A stretch of DNA of 64,000 nucleotides. Source: Sorex araneus. Taxonomy: Eukaryota; Chordata; Mammalia; Eulipotyphla; Soricidae. The stretch lies in NCBI RefSeq assembly GCF_027595985.1, contig NC_073306.1:101786984-101850983 (forward strand), written 5' to 3'. A model generated the notes under the pieces. That model was given only the letters and a program-made list of their open reading frames with translations. It was not told the DNA's origin and ran no database searches. The translations under genes and the position numbers were made by a program. Positions 37,535 through 49,215 of the stretch are shown in pieces (the first letter of the stretch is position 1; every line of letters starts with the position of its first letter).

Positions 37535-40332
37535 TTCCATCTTCTCATAGGACCAGACTGATTCACCATCTGAGCTGCAATTCTTACCACCGCAGCTTCA
37601 ATTTTCTTTGTCTATGTTGAAGCAGGAGCATGGACCTGTAGCTTCCTGATCTAACAACACTTTAGGGGTCCCAGACACTTACCTTAGAAATGTGGATGTG
37701 TGGGTTGATCAGAAATTTTTCTAGTGGCAACATGATGTGATATTATATGAGATATATAGTTGATTTCTGTGTTTTTCTGTTTCAAGGGTCTCTGTATACT
37801 TGTTCCACCAACATTTAGAAAGTTGCTGCTTATTGGGATAAATCAGTTATTTGGAAAATTCACTTCCCTGTAACGTGTTCTATTTTTGTGCTATAATTTG
37901 AGACATTATGACATTTCATGATTTTATCTCCATATGGCTAGGAAAGAAACTGTACATTATTTAAAATATGTACAATACCTTTGATTTTTCAGTTAAGATA
38001 ATTTCCTAGCAAACTAGCAAATCAAGAAATGATTTAATCCCCTTCTCATCACCATTTATTATTGTTAATAAAAATCTGCTTAATATTTGTCACAAAGATT
38101 TCTTTCTGAAGATAAAACTTATTTCTTTATGAGTTAAGGCTAAGATGCGGATGCTTCAACCTCTATGGAGACTGTAACTGAGCCGGAAGTTTTCTTGGGT
38201 AAACTGGTAGTGATTACAGGGTATTGGCTCAGGGAACTTTTGGCTCTTTTTTTGCCAGTTAGAATTTCTGATTTTTCAGAGTTTGTTAAAAATAAAACAA
38301 ATACTTAGCAACAAGCCTGTGGTTACTTAAGTGGGATTATAATTTAAAGCTTTTCAAAAGTCTGTTGAATTTAGTGGTAAATTCAACAGACATTTCATTT
38401 TTAGTATATAATATTAGGGAAATTACAGACTATTTGACATTACAGTGAAATACAGGATTGAAGCCCTTCCAGAATCTTGTGAAGTTTATTTTAGATGTAG
38501 ATTTAATTATAGTTTCAACAGGTATGTTAATACTCAATATCTTGTTGGCGAGCTACTGATCTTTGTTGGATGAGCACAATAACATTTCCTATACTAGAAA
38601 GGTGATGAATTGAGTAGATATACATATCTAATTTTAATGTAATAAAAATTATTGTTGAATTGAGTAGTTTTATTTAAAAACAAATACCTTGTTTTAAGGA
38701 TGGGTCATTCTGATTTCAGTTAAACCTTTGCCTAATCTTTGGCTTAGTGTTTGAAATGTATAATTTATAGCACTTATGCAAAGAACTATGCATTCTTGAC
38801 CCATAAAAGACAGAAACATGTTTAATAAATAATTATTAATAGAAAGTAGTCGATAGTACATTTGATGGATATTTTTCTTTCTACACATAGGTCTAGTCTT
38901 ATATGTGAAGATGAAACAGTCTTTAATCAATTCAATTCACAGGTTTGATCTCCTGCCCTCATGTGGTAAATTGGAAAAGTTCATTCAGATCTCAAAACCA
39001 AAGTCTTTATTCTCCAAATAGGTCACCAGGGATTGTTCTGCTTTTGAAAGATATTAATGGTTCAGGTGAAAAATTCCCATGAATTAAGAAATATAGAAAA
39101 ATATACTTCTTTACAAATAGTGTTCAAAAAGCACCCACTTTTATAAAAAAAAACATTTCCTCGATGCTAGAGCAGATGCCAAGGACCGAAGATTTTTAGG
39201 ATTTGGAAGGTTACCATATGTTTTTTCCAGACCTACAGAATTATGCATATTGCTCCTGATTTAACCCAAGGTACATTAAAGAGTGAATAAGGTTCATGTG
39301 CCAGCAGTTGCTTAAAACCAGCATTGCTCCCATCTAAAGTAGAAAATAGAATAATGCCATGTTTGCTTATTCTAAACATGTTTTTAAGACATCCAAATGA
39401 ACGAATAATTAATTCTATAAACCAAGCAATTTTGTAATTGAAGCTAATAATTTTAATGTTCAGATCAGATCCTTTCTCAGATCCTTCAACCTTGTGACTT
39501 GCGCTTGGGATTTGGGTTAATGATGTGGTGTCAAAGATTCACTTTGCAGGAAAAAAAAAATACTTTCCCAAATGAATGTTTCTAATTTAGAAAAAGAAAA
39601 GGAAGGTTTTTCTGGAGAAATGAGCAAGTGTTTGATTTTTTTTCTAGCTTTTATCATTTGCCACAGATGTACTGCTGAGGCAGATGAAATGTCTTGTTCC
39701 TCAGACACCCACATCACCCTTTAATGACAAGCCATTAACTTTAGTTAAAAAGTGATGTTCAGGCGAGAATGCAGGAGATGGAGTGTGCATTGCCTATAAT
39801 CTCTTATAAAGAACACAGGAATCAGAGCATCAGAGTGCACAAAAGACAGGGAGGAAATTCAGAATAGGTCTTTCAGAATGGAGAGCAAGGAACCTGAACT
39901 CCGAAGGGGGCCTTAGTGGTGTCAGAAAGGGACATAGCTGGCCAAAAATGATGCCTTAGCAGGGATCTCCAGAGAAATGCAGCATGCGAACTGCAGGCAA
40001 AACGTGTTGAAAAGAGTGCTGCTCCCGGGGCTAATTTAGGCCTCATACATGTGCGCTGCACATTAGTGTTCTACCTGCAAGACAGCTCCTAACCAAGATA
40101 AGGCTCTAGACACCATGTAAGATGTTCCCACATAGAAATCCTTGCCTGGATTTATACAACTATTATGTACAATATGATACAGGTTACAATGAGACCAACA
40201 GGTCTGCCCCCCTGCACCCTGATGGTTTGTATGTTCTTATGCAAAACTTGTTCAAGGTAGTACATTAGGGTTCCAAATTTTAAAAAAAGTGCAGAGACAT
40301 AATTATATGTTTACATATAAATATATACACAC
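37535..40332. other. 2.8 kb unique sequence, no gene supported
   Basis: No repeat family or coding signature recognised. Frames such as 38694-38930 (minus) and 39873-40061 (minus) are short and featureless. Confidence 0.5.
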
Positions 40333-40346
40333 AAATATATATGAAT

Positions 40347-40777
40347 CAGACTCTGCACCAGGCTGTTTTCACTTAGGATGCCCCAGAGTGGGGCAGGTGA
40401 GAGCCCTCCCCGCCCCAGGGGACCCAGCCTTCACTACCCAACCACCGCCACGTTCCAGGCCACTTTCCACATGCTCGGGCCCAGCTTCACATACAAGTGA
40501 ACATATTCCTGGACACATCGTAAGACACTCCCTACTCATTTTTCATATCTCTCGGAGAGCACAGCAAGCTACCAAGAGTATCCTGCCCGCATGGCAGAGC
40601 CTGGCAAGCTACCTGTGATGTATTCGATATGCCAAAAACAGTAACAACAACGTGCTCTTCATGTGAGCAGATGCCCTTGGGCTACACTAGCATGCGACAA
40701 GGATGAATCTCCATTCATCCTTGTTACTGGCACCCGCTCGGGCAATCGATGAGCAACAGGATGACAGTGATACAGTG
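40347..40777 (+). mobile_element. 431-bp RTE-tailed element with new 5' part and a fold-back
   Basis: A perfect 14-bp duplication, AAATATATATGAAT (40333-40346 and 40778-40791), fixes both ends. The first ~200 bases (CAGACTCTGCACCAGGCTG onward, GC-rich) are unrelated to the tRNA-like head. Then comes the usual body (CTCTCGGAGAGC, GGCAGAGCCTGGCAAGC, GATATGCCAAAAACAGTAAC). The RTE-like part is longer than in the SINEs: it starts near GTGCTCTTC and includes 'ttgggctacactagcatgcgacaaggatgaat', the DNA for an HWATLA-RDRDE-like segment. At 40697-40724 ACAAGGATGAAT is followed by CTCC and its exact complement ATTCATCCTTGT. Tail GACAGTGATACAGTG. Confidence 0.85.
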
Positions 40778-40898
40778 AAATATATATGAATGAATATATG
40801 CTGTTTGTTTTAGTAAGGCTGTAACTATTTGTGATAGGAAAAAATTGCCCCAGGACTCACAGGGATAAAACCTAGAACCAAAAATCAGAAATTGAGTG

Positions 40899-40899
40899 T

Positions 40900-40954
<55 letters not shown>

Positions 40955-40995
40955 TCTCTCTCCTCTCCCTCTCTCTCTTTCTCTCTGTTTCTCTC
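40899..40995. repeat. (CT)n microsatellite
   Basis: CT-rich run with TCC and TTT interruptions, about 95 bases. Confidence 0.9.
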
Positions 40996-41074
40996 ACCTT
41001 CACCTCCTCCAGCAGACACCCCCACCCACCACCTCCCCTATTTCTTCAGTCTGTTTTTTCCTGTTTCCAGATGT

Positions 41075-41245
41075 TACTATGTAAAATGTTTTGATAAAGT
41101 TTTGAAATGTGGTAAAACTGATGGATTAGTGGAGAGAAGTTGACTCCAGTAGCGGGACCCCTGTTGAAAAAGTGTATGCCTGAAACTTAACTATGAATAA
41201 CTTTGTAAATCATGGTGACTGAATAAAAAATTAATTAAAAAATAA
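41075..41245 (+). mobile_element. L1-type 3' end, short
   Basis: 'gcctgaaacttaactatgaataactttgtaaatcatggtgactgaataaaaaatt' resembles the terminal bases of the 34136 element and of shrew L1s. The 5' limit is unclear and could include the CT run. Confidence 0.5.
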
Positions 41246-41331
41246 ATTGTGCATGGTCTTTGACCTAGTAATTCCTTATATAAAGCTTTACTCTGGATAA
41301 ATCTTTTGAGATGTGTATAAAGATGTGTATT

Positions 41332-42107
41332 CACCTACTTGGACAGAGTGATAGCACAGCAATAGGGCATTTGCCTTGCATGCAGCTGACTTGGGTTCAA
41401 TTTCTCCGTCCCTCCTGGAGAGCTGGGCAAGCTATGGAGAGTATCTCATCCGCATGGCAGAGCCTGGCAAGCTACCCGTGGTATATTCAATATGCCAAAA
41501 ACAGTAACAAGTCTCACAATGGAGACATTACTGGTGCCCGCTCGAGCAAATCGATGAACAACAGGAGGACAGTGGACAGTAGATTCACCTACTCCTCGCC
41601 CAAACGGAACCCCGAGTGGCTGCCCACAAACAGCTCCTCTGCTCCTAACAGCCATGATCCCAGAGGCACAAAAACCAGTCTCAGAATGCAGCAGCTGCTG
41701 GCAAAAATACCTCTGGACTTAATTACTAAAATACCAGAATTCCAAAACTATGTGGCTGTGATAGCGGCCGTGTGACATCATATGCTTTTCATTGTTAGCA
41801 AAAGAAAACAAATGATCTAATGATGCCTTTTCAGCAGGTCTTACTGGGGGGAAATTCCAAATAACAATAGTGGGTTTTCTTTTGAAAACTGAATGTAATC
41901 AAAGTAAAGAGAGAGTAAAGTGAAAATCATCTGCCACACAGGCAGGATAGGGGGTGGGAGAGGGGGTTAACTGAGGTTCTTAGTGGTGGAACATGTGCAC
42001 TGATGAAGGGATGGGTGTTTGATCATTGTATGACTGAGGCTTAAATCTGAGAGCTTTGTAACTGTTCTCATGGTGATTCAATGATAAATAAATAAATAAA
42101 TATAAAA
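41332..42107 (+). mobile_element. L1-tailed non-autonomous element carrying an RTE-tailed SINE
   Basis: 41594-42107 parallels the complete copy at 50752-51515. 'ctggcaaaaatacctctggacttaattactaaaatac' encodes LAKIPLDLITKIPEFQNY, like ISLDLVAKIQKSKTTQ in the other copy. It then has 'gtaaagtgaaaatcatctgcc', 'gtggaacatgtgcactgatgaaggg' and the 'catggtgattcaatgataaat' end. AGATGTGTATTC / AGATGCATAATC (9 of 12) may be its target-site duplication. Confidence 0.65.
41340..41582 (+). mobile_element. RTE-tailed SINE, full length
   Basis: ATTCACCTACT lies on both sides (41329-41339 and 41583-41593). The head starts ACAGAGTGATAGCACAGC, the B box is weak (GGTTCAATTTC), the body and RTE-like end are complete, and the tail is GGACAGTGGACAGT. 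Confidence 0.93.
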
Positions 42108-42519
42108 AGATGCATAATCAAAGATATTTATCAATGCATTTTTGAACAAAGTCAGAAACTGCAAAATCCTTGAATTGTTCAATAACAAAAATTAAAAAAA
42201 TTATAAAACCAAGAATGGGAATATTTTGTGACAAATACTTTTTGAATATTTTTTGAGAAAAATATTAACTTACACAAAACTGTTCTCAACAAAGCTTTAG
42301 TCAGGTTAAAGAATTATAAACTTTGTAAGAGCACACTTTGTATAAAATGTAGCAAGTTTAAGGAAATTGGAATGCATTCAACAAAATATTAATGGTAGTA
42401 TTAATTTTTATTGATGTGTTAACTTAAATGTATTAATTTAACCCATTGATAATATAAATTCAGTGGGCCTAACAAATTTGTACTTTTGTAATCATTAATT
42501 ACTTCAACCTCATTTTGGA

Positions 42520-43285
42520 ATATTTCTGTCACCCCAAAAGTACCCTTTGCCCATTTGCGTTTAATACCCACTCCCACCTGCTATTAGTAATTATTTGCCA
42601 TTTTGTGTCTAAAAATTGTCTTTTCTGATATATGTTTTATATTGACAGAATTATGCAATATAATGCCTTTTACATTGATCTCTTTTTTACTTTTATAGAG
42701 TTGTACCTTTATGAGCCTAACATTGTTTACCTGAGGTGTCATTGCTTTGCATCATTGCTTATATGTTTCAGAACGGTTTCATACCTAGTAAAATGTACAT
42801 ATATAACACCCACATACTCCAGAGAGTCTAGTTTCCATCCATAACCATCCTTCTCACTTTTTACTATATCTCATTGGTTTACATTACTTTTATAATATGT
42901 AAATAAATAAGTCCAAATTATATAGTAAATACAAAATGAATTTGAAAACATGAAACGTTATAAGAAAGAGTAAAATTAACTAATGAAATTAAATTATGAG
43001 ATTTATTTCAAGTGAGAAATCAGTCAGGAGAAATTTTTAACACTTTGCATCTTCAGTAAAGGGGAAGATAGACATAGTACTACTTGACCAGAATATCCTT
43101 TATGAAACCGCCCCACCTTGGGAATCAAAACCAAATGTATGTATTTCCTTACTTCTTTTAAAGTGTATCATGAACTCTTGAAATATGTCTTTTATCTTTA
43201 GTAACAGCTCTTTTAAGTTCTCACAGTTGGATTTTTCCTTTCTGAGAGCTTTTATTTCCTTGTACTGAAAGTAATTCTATGTATG

Positions 43286-43319
<34 letters not shown>

Positions 43320-43381
43320 TGTATGTATGTATGTATCTATGTATCTATGTATGTATGTATGTATGTATGTATGTATGTATG

Positions 43382-43414
<33 letters not shown>

Positions 43415-43740
43415 CATAACACTTCATTAACCAGACATCTGTTGATTGTCATTTTGTGATTTTGTGCCTTGAATAATTCTGCTATTAATGTAAGATGAAT
43501 ATATATACATTTGAATTTGTGCCTTCTTATCTTCTGATAAATTTCCAGGAGAACTATTGCTGGATCATCTGGTACTTCTAGCTTTTTTTTTTTAAGTAAT
43601 CTCTATTTCTTTCTCACAGAAGCTGCATCAACTTGCCGTCCCACCAGAAATACATGAGTTTATTTTCTCTACATCCTCATCAAACCTTGTTTCTGGTGTT
43701 ATGTAATTCATTTTTGCAAATGAGATGATATTTCAATGAG
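42520..43740 (-). mobile_element. old L1M remnant with microsatellite insertion
   Basis: 42530-42850 is similar to the antisense ancient L1 3' region ('gtcaccccaaaagtaccc', 'gacagaattatgcaatataatg'). 43415-43740 continues with 'aacacttcattaaccagacatctgttg', 'ttccaggagaactattgctggatcat', 'ccgtcccaccagaaatacatg'. Diverged, coding-dead. Confidence 0.55.
43278..43414. repeat. compound (GTAT)n / (CTAT)n microsatellite
   Basis: A block of GTAT repeats, two stray CTAT units, another GTAT block, then pure CTAT at the 3' side. Confidence 0.95.
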
Positions 43741-43949
43741 TTTATTTATTTTAAATAGCAATTAACCAAATTCATTGACTTACTTCAATGAAACAACACA
43801 GCAGTGTCGGTATTTCATGCTCTTTTCAACTTCTACACTACATCATACTATTGTATTCTTGATCACTTACACATTTCCTTTTACACAAGGGTTAAATTAT
43901 TTACATTTTCTTCAGTAGTTATCATAAAATGCTTTCTACAATTTGCCAG

Positions 43950-44137
43950 TTGTCACTGTGATCCCATTGTCACTGTGATCCCATTGTCACTGTGATCCCA
44001 TTGCTAATCAATTTGCTTGAGCGGGCACCAGAAACATCTCCATTATGAGACTTGCTGTTACTGTTTTTGGCATATCGAATACACCACGGGTAACTTGCCA
44101 GGTTCTGCCATATGGGTGAGATACTCTTGGTAGCTTG
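43950..44137 (-). mobile_element. RTE-tailed SINE with expanded 3' tandem repeat
   Basis: The 17-base unit TGTCACTGTGATCCCAT occurs three times (43951-44002) before the sequence continues into 'tgctaatcaatttgcttgagcgggcacc'. The unit contains both the tail repeat and part of the RTE-like end. The head is missing; the copy stops in the body at 'ctcttggtagcttg'. Confidence 0.88.
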
Positions 44138-44517
44138 AGAATACAAAATTATAATATATTGTTCAGTGGAACAATATTTCCTATCTCAATATCTTTGTAC
44201 TTTCTGGGATATTTTGCTTCAAATTCCCTCATATGTGGCACCAAAAGTTAAATGTGAGTCTTGTGAATGTGGATGGACCTTGGAAAGGCATCTATTATAA
44301 AGATATGGTAGGAAACAAAAGATTATATTTTAGGACTCCTTGACACCAGAATGAAAGAATTTGCTCCAAGCTGTAAATTCCTCTATTGGCTTTCCATACT
44401 TCTTCACAACTTATTCAGCATATTGAGAGTACATATTTGTATTTTTCCCACTTGGGATTAATGACATTGTAAAATTTTTGCATATAATAATATGTGAGGA
44501 AGAGTATTAACATTCCA

Positions 44518-44690
44518 GGGGCTGGAGCGATAGCACAGCGGGTAGGGCGTTTGCCTTGCACGCAGCCGACCTGGGTTCGATCCCCGGCATCCCATATGGT
44601 CCCCCAAGCACCGCCAGGAGTAATTCCTGAGTGCAAAGCCAGGAGTAACCCCTGAGCATCGCTGGGTGTGACCAAAAAGCAAAAAAAAAA
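44518..44690 (+). mobile_element. A-tailed SINE (SOR type), youngest-looking copy
   Basis: A perfect 17-bp duplication, AGAGTATTAACATTCCA (44501-44517 and 44691-44707). Complete head GGGGCTGGAGCGATAGCACA, A box TAGCACAGCGGG, B box GGTTCGATCCC and an A11 tail. This is a good reference copy and a candidate for insertion polymorphism. Confidence 0.96.
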
Positions 44691-44783
44691 AGAGTATTAA
44701 CATTCCATCTATAGATTTTTTCTTAATAATCCTCTTTTCAAGATTTTTTAAATTTTATTCTCCATTATACTTAGGCTGGCTTC

Positions 44784-45025
44784 CTTCTTTTTCTCCCTCC
44801 CTCCCTCCCTCCCTCCCTCCCTCCCTCCCTCCCTCCCTCCCTCCCTCCCTCCCTCCCTCCCTCCCTTCCTTCCTTCCTTCCTTCCTTCCTTCCTTCCTTC
44901 CTTCCTTCCTTCCTTCCTTCCTTCCTTCCTTCCTTGCTTCCTTCCTTCCTTCCTTCCCCCATCCTCCCCCTCCGTCTCTCCCTCCCTCCCTTCAGCTTTC
45001 CCTCCCTTTCTTCCTCCCTTCCTTC
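44784..45025. repeat. (CCCT)n then (CCTT)n microsatellite
   Basis: About 80 bases of CCCT pass abruptly into about 90 bases of CCTT, then a degenerate C/T-rich tail. Homopyrimidine, able to form triplex structures. Confidence 0.95.
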
Positions 45026-45029
45026 CCAG

Positions 45030-45240
45030 TTTCTGTTTTCTTTATCAATCTGATTTCCCCTTCCATGTTTCCTTATATCCTACATATCAGTCCCTCTCCT
45101 TCTAGCCAACTTTACTTAACATTATATTCTCTGGATCAATCCACATTTCTGCAAATTGCATAACTTCATCTTTTCTTATTGCTGAGTAATATTCCATTAT
45201 GTGTATATACCATGGTTTCTTTATCTAGCTATCTGTAGAG
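45030..45240 (-). mobile_element. old L1M 3'-end remnant
   Basis: 'cctacatatcagtccctctccttctagcc', 'ggatcaatccacatttctgcaaattgcataacttcatc', 'gctgagtaatattccattatgtgtatataccatgg' match the antisense of ancient L1 3' ends. 45340-45400 holds a tRNA-SINE-like scrap ('atgcaaggcatgcattttaccactgagc'). Confidence 0.65.
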
Positions 45241-45707
45241 GGAGGTAGACACTGGTGAAAAGTGTGGTCCTGGAATTTTTGTGTATGAAACCATACCAGT
45301 CACAGTTTTGTAAACTGCATTGCTTAAAATGAAATGTGAAAAACAATTCAGATCTCATACATGCAAGGCATGCATTTTACCACTGAGCAACATCACCAGT
45401 ATACTTGGTATATGTGAGTCTTCCAAAGCAAATCTGTTCTCTTACTGATTGCATTGGTATTCTTTTTTGTTTTCTCCATTTTTCTTCATAAATCTTTAGA
45501 TTATCCACCTGTTTTTTTTTTGTCTGACAAAATTTTATACAATCTTTTCCTCACTAGTGATTCTGTTCTTATTGCCTTGTTTATACTGGTTTATGTCTAT
45601 CTGTCCTTTCCATACAAATATGATTGTGTCTCAAAAGGGAGAAGAGATGAATCAGATGCCATATTGATAGGAAATCCATTACTGTACTTTTAACAAAGAC
45701 ATTTTCT

Positions 45708-46961
45708 TTTTTTTATCTATTTATTATTTTATTTTTAATTTATTATTATTATTTTTTAATTTATTTATTTTTAATTAGTGAATCACCATGAGGGTACAGT
45801 TACAGATTTATACATTTTTGTGCTCATGTTTCCCCCATACAAAGTTTGAGAACCCATCCCTTCACCAGTGCCCATTCTCCACCACAGGTACACCCAACAT
45901 CCCTCCTACCCTCCCCATTCCGGTCTCTCCCCACCCCTCCCTGCCACTGTGGCAGGGCATTTCCTTTTGTTCTCTCTCTCTCATTAGGTGTTGTGGTTTG
46001 CAATAGAGGTGTTTAGTGGCCACTGTGTTCAGTCTCTAGACCACATTCAGCCCGCATCACCTTTCCCCCGCATGGCCTCCGACCGCATTATACTTGGTGA
46101 TCCCTTCTCTAAGTTGCCCTCTCCCCAGAATGTGAGGCCAGCTTCCAAGCCATGGAGTCAACCTCCTGGTACTTATTTCTACTATTCTTCTATTCTTGGG
46201 TGTTAGTCTCCTACTCTGTTATTCTATATTCCACAGATGAGTGCAATCTTTCTATGTCTGTCTTTCTCTTTCTGACTCATTTCACTTAGCATGATACTTT
46301 CCATGCCAATCCACTTATACGCAAATTTCATGACCTCCTTTTTTTCTAACAGCTGCATAGTATTCCATTGTATAGATGTACCAAAGTTTCTTCAGCCAGT
46401 TATCTGTTCTAGGGCACTCGGGTTTTTTCCAGATTCTGGCTATTGTAAACAGTGCTGCAATGAACATATAAGTGCAGATGTCATTTCGACTATACTTTTT
46501 AGCTTCTCTGGGATATATTCCTAGAAGTGGTATTGCTGGGTCAAATGGGAGCTCAATATCTAATTTTTTGAGAATCGTCCATATTGTTTTCCAAAAAGGC
46601 TGGACCAGTCGGCATTCCCACCAGCAGTGTAGAAGGGTCCCTTTCTCCCCACATCCTCTCCAACAGCTATTGTTTGTGTTCTTTTGGATGTGTGCTAGTC
46701 TCTGTGGTGTGAGGTGGTATCTCATGGTTGTTTTGATCTGCATCTCCCTGATGATTAGTGATGTAGAGCACTTTTTCATGTGCTTTTTGGCCATTCGTAT
46801 CTCTTCCTTGGTAAAGTTTCTGTTCATTTCTTCACCCCATTTTCTGATGGGGTTGGATGTTTTCTTCTTGTAGAGTTCAACCAGTGCTTTATATACCATT
46901 GATATCAACCCCTTATCTGATGGGTATTGTGTGAATATCCTTTCCCATTCTGTAGAAAGTC
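45708..46961 (-). mobile_element. 5'-truncated L1, longest young copy
   Basis: A perfect 17-bp duplication, TAACAAAGACATTTTCT (45691-45707 and 46962-46978). The minus strand has an uninterrupted ORF2 C-terminus of about 197 codons (46315-46908) with [60 protein letters not shown] and [16 protein letters not shown]. The last residues are shifted (GGHEICV instead of the NEVM-type ending), so a small indel has changed the tail. The 3'UTR has the standard 'cactggtgaagggatggg' and 'gtaactgtaccctcatggtgattcac' text. It lacks reverse transcriptase and endonuclease. Confidence 0.95.
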
Positions 46962-47230
46962 TAACAAAGACATTTTCTGACTGAGCTCAGAAAGATTAGA
47001 GAACATCAAAGCATTAAATATTCTGCCAAGGTGATCATAGCAAAAATTAATGCATAATATTTTACATATACTGATGTATATAGATACATGTGTTTCATAT
47101 GATACAAATTTCCAAATATTTCTCCCTAGATTAAAAAGTTACAATTTCAGTTGAGGAAGATGAGACTTCTTGAATGTAAAAGGTTGAGAATGGAAATTAA
47201 AAATTTACAATCGTGAATTCTATCCATAAA

Positions 47231-47481
47231 CAGCATTGTCTGTGGCACTGTCATCCCATTGTTCATCGATTTGCTTGAGTGGGCACCAATAACGTCTCCA
47301 TTGTGAGACTTATTGTTATTGTTTTTGGCATATTGAATACGCCATGGGTATCTTGCCAGGATCTTCCGTATGGGCGGGATACTTTCAGTAGCTTGCTGGG
47401 CTTTCCGAGAGGGATGGAGGAATCGAACCCGGATCTGCTGCATGCAAGGCAAATGCCCTACCTGCTGTGCTGTCACTCCAG
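47231..47481 (-). mobile_element. RTE-tailed SINE, full length
   Basis: TCTATCCATAAA lies on both sides (47219-47230 and 47482-47493). The tail side reads CAGCATTGTCTGTGGCACTGTC; body and head are complete to 'gctgtcactccag'. Confidence 0.93.
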
Positions 47482-47591
47482 TCTATCCATAAAATTAAAA
47501 GCTGACAATTATGATGCATCTATACAGCCTAGAGATACTAAGTTTCTATATACTTACATCCATAACTGAGTTGTTTTCAAGAACATATTCT

Positions 47592-47763
47592 TGGTTTTTT
47601 TTTTTTTTTTTTTTTTGCTTTTTGGGTCACAACCGGCGATGCACAGGGGTTACTCCTGGTTCTACACTCAGGAATTACTCCTGGCGGTGCTCTGGGGACC
47701 ATATGGGATGCTGGGATTCAAACCCGGGTCGAATCCTACCTGCTGTGCTATCGCTCCAGACCC
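47592..47763 (-). mobile_element. A-tailed SINE with a deletion between B and A boxes
   Basis: A perfect 15-bp duplication, TCAAGAACATATTCT (47577-47591 and 47764-47778), and a long T22 run. About 20 bases of the tRNA-like part are missing ('gggtcgaatcctacctgc'). The duplication shows the copy inserted complete at its ends, so the loss happened in the source or afterwards. Confidence 0.92.
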
Positions 47764-47778
47764 TCAAGAACATATTCT

Positions 47779-48563
47779 ATCATTTATAATTATTCACTAA
47801 GATAAGACATTATACTGTCATATGCTAAGGTTAAAAATGTTAGAAATTTCTGAGTTGCCTTAAAAAAGAGTTAAAAACTTAAATGTACAAATTTCATAGT
47901 TGCTCTTCTAAAACTTCATTAAACATCAAAATCCCATGTTAAAATATGATTATTTATTCTAGAATGTAGCATGCCAAAATTTATAAAAGACAGTCAATTT
48001 TGACTTATTGTTGTCAGGGCATATTCCAAAAGAACAGAATGGTAGTTCTTCAATTTGTTTTATTTTCTACAAGATACTAAGGTCAGCTCTCATTTTCTAA
48101 GTGTCTGCTTTGTGCCAGCACTGCATTAGATAATTTGCATATATTACTAAATATCTGGATAGCATGTGCTTTTCCAATGTATTATAATAATTATTAATAA
48201 AATATTAATGTTATACATTTATTTATAGAATCCATTGTAAATCCAATTAACATTCTAATTTTTTCAGATGCGCCACTTAAATTCAGTGATCAAAATTTTA
48301 AGAGAGCAGTGTTTAGATGTCTGCATGAAATTAAGGTACAAGCAGATTTTGTAAAATGTCTGTTCTTATGAGACCGCAGATGTGCATAGAATTTTTTCAG
48401 TCTTTTATGCATTGCTTCAGCTTCAAAATCTGGAATAAAATCTTAGTGTTACAGTTGTAGGAATGAGAAGATTGCAATTTCCATGGTAGGACACATCAGT
48501 TTGATTTCTGGTGCCATCCTGCAGCCCTCCCCTCAAAAGGAAAAAATGATAATATTAGACATC
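47779..48563. other. AT-rich unique sequence
   Basis: Nothing recognised with confidence; 48480-48545 has a faint SINE-like B-box area ('cagtttgatttctgg'). Confidence 0.45.
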
Positions 48564-49055
48564 TTTTCTATTTCACCATTCTTCCTGCACTAACATATGC
48601 CTCAGAGACCTGGGCCCTACGAGAACAGGATGAGAATGCTATTTGGGTATCCCAAAGAAGAATCGAAAGAGCTATGCTTGGAGTATCACATTTCACTTAA
48701 GTGAGAGAAGGAATCCGGAGTTTCGACTTCCGTCAATGGTCAAGAATAAGGGGTGCTGTCTTATTTGCCCAGGCATCAGAAATCAGATGGGCTGGACACG
48801 TAATGCGATTCAGAGACAACTGCTGGACTAGAGCTGTTACCGACTGGATTCTATGTGACGTCAAAAGACCACATGGCGGCCCACCAACGAGATGGTCAGA
48901 CTTCTTTGTCAAAACCCTGAATGAACAGTTTGAGGTTTGTCCTCTTCCTGGAGTGAGAAGACACCACTGGGCTACACTAGCACTTGACAGGGACGAATGG
49001 AGACATTATTGGCGCCTGCTCAAACAAATGGAAGATCAACGGGATGAAAAGTGAT
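48564..49055 (+). mobile_element. RTE-type LINE, 3' fragment with one stop
   Basis: In one frame from 48583: LPALTYASETWALREQDENA, IERAMLGVSHFT, a TAA stop, then [80 protein letters not shown] and an end at EDQRDEK. This is the region after the reverse-transcriptase fingers and palm in RTE polyproteins. It is nematode-like and not L1. One in-frame stop at about 48698 shows it is dead. There is no A-tail; the stop is followed by TGATAATAGTGA. Confidence 0.9.
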
Positions 49056-49077
49056 AATAGTGAATTGTAAAAAATTC

Positions 49078-49215
49078 TCTCTTTTTTGTGGGGCCAAACC
49101 CGGAGATACTCAGGACTTACTCTTGACTCTGGTTTCAAGAATCACTCCTGATAGTGCTCAGGGGAACAGATAGGGTTCCATGAATCAAACCCAAGTTTTC
49201 ATCTTTCAGGGCTGA
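49078..49215 (-). mobile_element. old SINE remnant
   Basis: 'ttgtggggccaaacccggagatactcagg', 'caagaatcactcctgatagtgctcagggg', 'tccatgaatcaaacccaagttt'. Its head is largely lost. Directly follows the RTE fragment. Confidence 0.65.

Larger units (their letters stand above)
41246..42200 (+). mobile_element. old L1M ORF2 remnant, host of nested inserts
   Basis: 41265-41331 ('tctttgacctagtaattcc...actctggataaatc') and 42108-42200 ('gcataatcaaagatatttatc...aaactgcaaaatcc') look like two halves of one ancient sense L1 ORF2 3' part, separated by the element at 41332-42107. Confidence 0.45.

Noticed and set aside
43950-44002. Possible CRISPR-like array (repeated 17-base unit)
   Set aside because: Units are contiguous without spacers and belong to the tail of a SINE; the genome is mammalian.
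44518-44590. Possible true tRNA-Ala gene
   Set aside because: The A and B boxes are present, but the acceptor stem does not pair, the sequence continues into a SINE body and A-tail, and the copy has target-site duplications.
44771-44962. Gly/Lys/Glu repeat protein on the minus strand
   Set aside because: Pure translation of the CCCT/CCTT microsatellite.
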